DNA from: Bog-473 sp963809715
GTDB taxonomy: Bacteria; Actinomycetota; Acidimicrobiia; Acidimicrobiales; RAAP-2
Direction of reading: 5' to 3'
DNA: 64,000 nucleotides
NCBI GenBank assembly: GCA_963809715.1
Contig: CAWEKO010000008.1
Span: 248,001-312,000, forward strand
The notes under the pieces are model-generated. The model was not told the origin of the DNA, made no database searches, and saw only the letters and a program-made list of their open reading frames with translations. A program made the position numbers and the translations under genes. This document shows, in pieces, positions 63,483 through 64,000 of this stretch (position 1 is the stretch's first letter; every line of letters starts with the position of its first letter).

Positions 63483-64000
63483 ATGCGAGCGAGATGGCGA
63501 TGCCGGGCGGTGGTCGGCACCGTGGTGACGGGGGCGGTGCTGGTCACGACACTCGCGGCAATGCCGCTCGGGGCCGCCATGGCGGCTTCGTCGTCGGCAC
63601 GCGCACCCGGGGTGACCGCCAACTCCATCACGGTCGGGACCATCTCGACACAGACGGGGACGCTGGCGGCGAACTCCTCGTCTGTGATTTACGGCGAGAG
63701 GGCCTACTTCGATTACATCAACGCTCAGGGTGGTGTTGGCGGCCGCAAGATCGACTACAAGTACGCCCTCGACGACGGCGGGAATCCCACCACCTTCAAC
63801 CAGCTCGCCAACACACTGATCAACCAGGACCATGTGTTCGCCGTGACCGGTGTGGCAACGATCTTCTTTCAGCCCAACCTCTTCATCGAGTCGGGAATAC
63901 CGACCTACGGCTACAACGTGACGGACAACTGGGCGGGTGCGCCGAACCTCTTTGCCGCCGGGGGATCGACGCAGTACTACCGGGCCGGTGCGGCCGAGTT
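63483..64000 (+). CDS. Branched-chain amino acid ABC transporter substrate-binding protein, partial
   Basis: The first 172 codons of a secreted solute-binding protein; the 3' end lies outside the window. A signal peptide is clear (RARWRCRAVVGTVVTGAVLV then AAMAASS). The mature part SITVGTISTQTGTLAANSSS, GERAYFDYINAQGGVGGRKI and ALDDGGNPTTFNQLANTLIN is the Peripla_BP_6 (LivJ-like) start. It would bind an amino acid or other small acid for an ABC importer whose other genes are beyond the edge. Confidence 0.9.
   Translation, partial: MRARWRCRAVVGTVVTGAVLVTTLAAMPLGAAMAASSSARAPGVTANSITVGTISTQTGTLAANSSSVIYGERAYFDYINAQGGVGGRKIDYKYALDDGGNPTTFNQLANTLINQDHVFAVTGVATIFFQPNLFIESGIPTYGYNVTDNWAGAPNLFAAGGSTQYYRAGAAE

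Overview
This window looks like chromosomal DNA from a high-GC, uncultured-type actinobacterium. The best fit is the class Acidimicrobiia. The evidence is a WhiB regulator beside a PdtaS-type histidine kinase, DUF3107, the SCO1664/DUF3090/MSMEG_4193 trio, F420-type enzymes, frequent GTG starts with ATGA or GTGA overlaps, and a secreted protein built from 42-residue 'GYWLVAADGG' repeats of the sort common in Acidimicrobiia. No rRNA, tRNA, CRISPR array, transposase or phage gene was seen. The taxonomic call is an inference.

Region 1 (about 1-11.5 kb) has looser codon use than the rest. It opens with an ECF sigma / anti-sigma pair and a divergently placed-motif partner, a secreted Gly/Ser/Asp-rich protein cut by the window edge. 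The sigma gene and the secreted-protein gene share an almost identical two-part upstream motif, so both are probably targets of this sigma factor. Then follow a truncated haemoglobin, an acyl-CoA dehydrogenase, a YccF protein, an SRPBCC protein, a GntR regulator, a zinc-ribbon membrane protein, an epoxide-hydrolase-like enzyme next to an FAD monooxygenase, a methyltransferase and a frameshifted monooxygenase-like gene.

Region 2 (11.5-44 kb) is dense core-type sequence. A plus-strand block runs DUF3107, two ArsA/Get3-like ATPases, O-methyltransferase, PHP phosphatase, PdtaS kinase, facing whiB. Next come a glycerophosphodiesterase, etfBA, an MBOAT/SGNH acyl-transfer pair, a TSUP exporter, the SCO1664 trio, a family 5 uracil-DNA glycosylase, an APH-type kinase, a KstD-like flavoprotein, priA/hisA, two DJ-1 proteins, an FrhB-like iron-sulfur protein, an Fpg/Nei glycosylase, a GntR-ABC transporter operon, a GAP-family protein, a Bcp peroxiredoxin, a DEAD-box helicase, a PIG-L deacetylase and a glutamine amidotransferase.

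Region 3 (44.1-52.3 kb) is the most striking part: a compact light and oxidative-stress island. Leftward genes encode a cyclopropane-fatty-acid-synthase-type methyltransferase, a DUF1365 protein and an FAD amine-oxidase-like protein. Across a short shared control region, rightward genes encode a helix-turn-helix/B12-binding regulator with the CarH/LitR 'W-x9-EH' signature, two SDR-type proteins, a CPBP protease and a DNA photolyase. Such gene sets in other bacteria are controlled by light or singlet oxygen.

Region 4 (52.4-64 kb) holds aconitase, a secreted repeat-plus-CHAP cell-wall hydrolase, an FmdB zinc ribbon, a conserved protein of unknown function, argS, an SDR, an HSL-type esterase, an ArsB/SLC13-like transporter, an F420-type PPOX protein and the start of a branched-chain amino acid binding protein cut by the window end.
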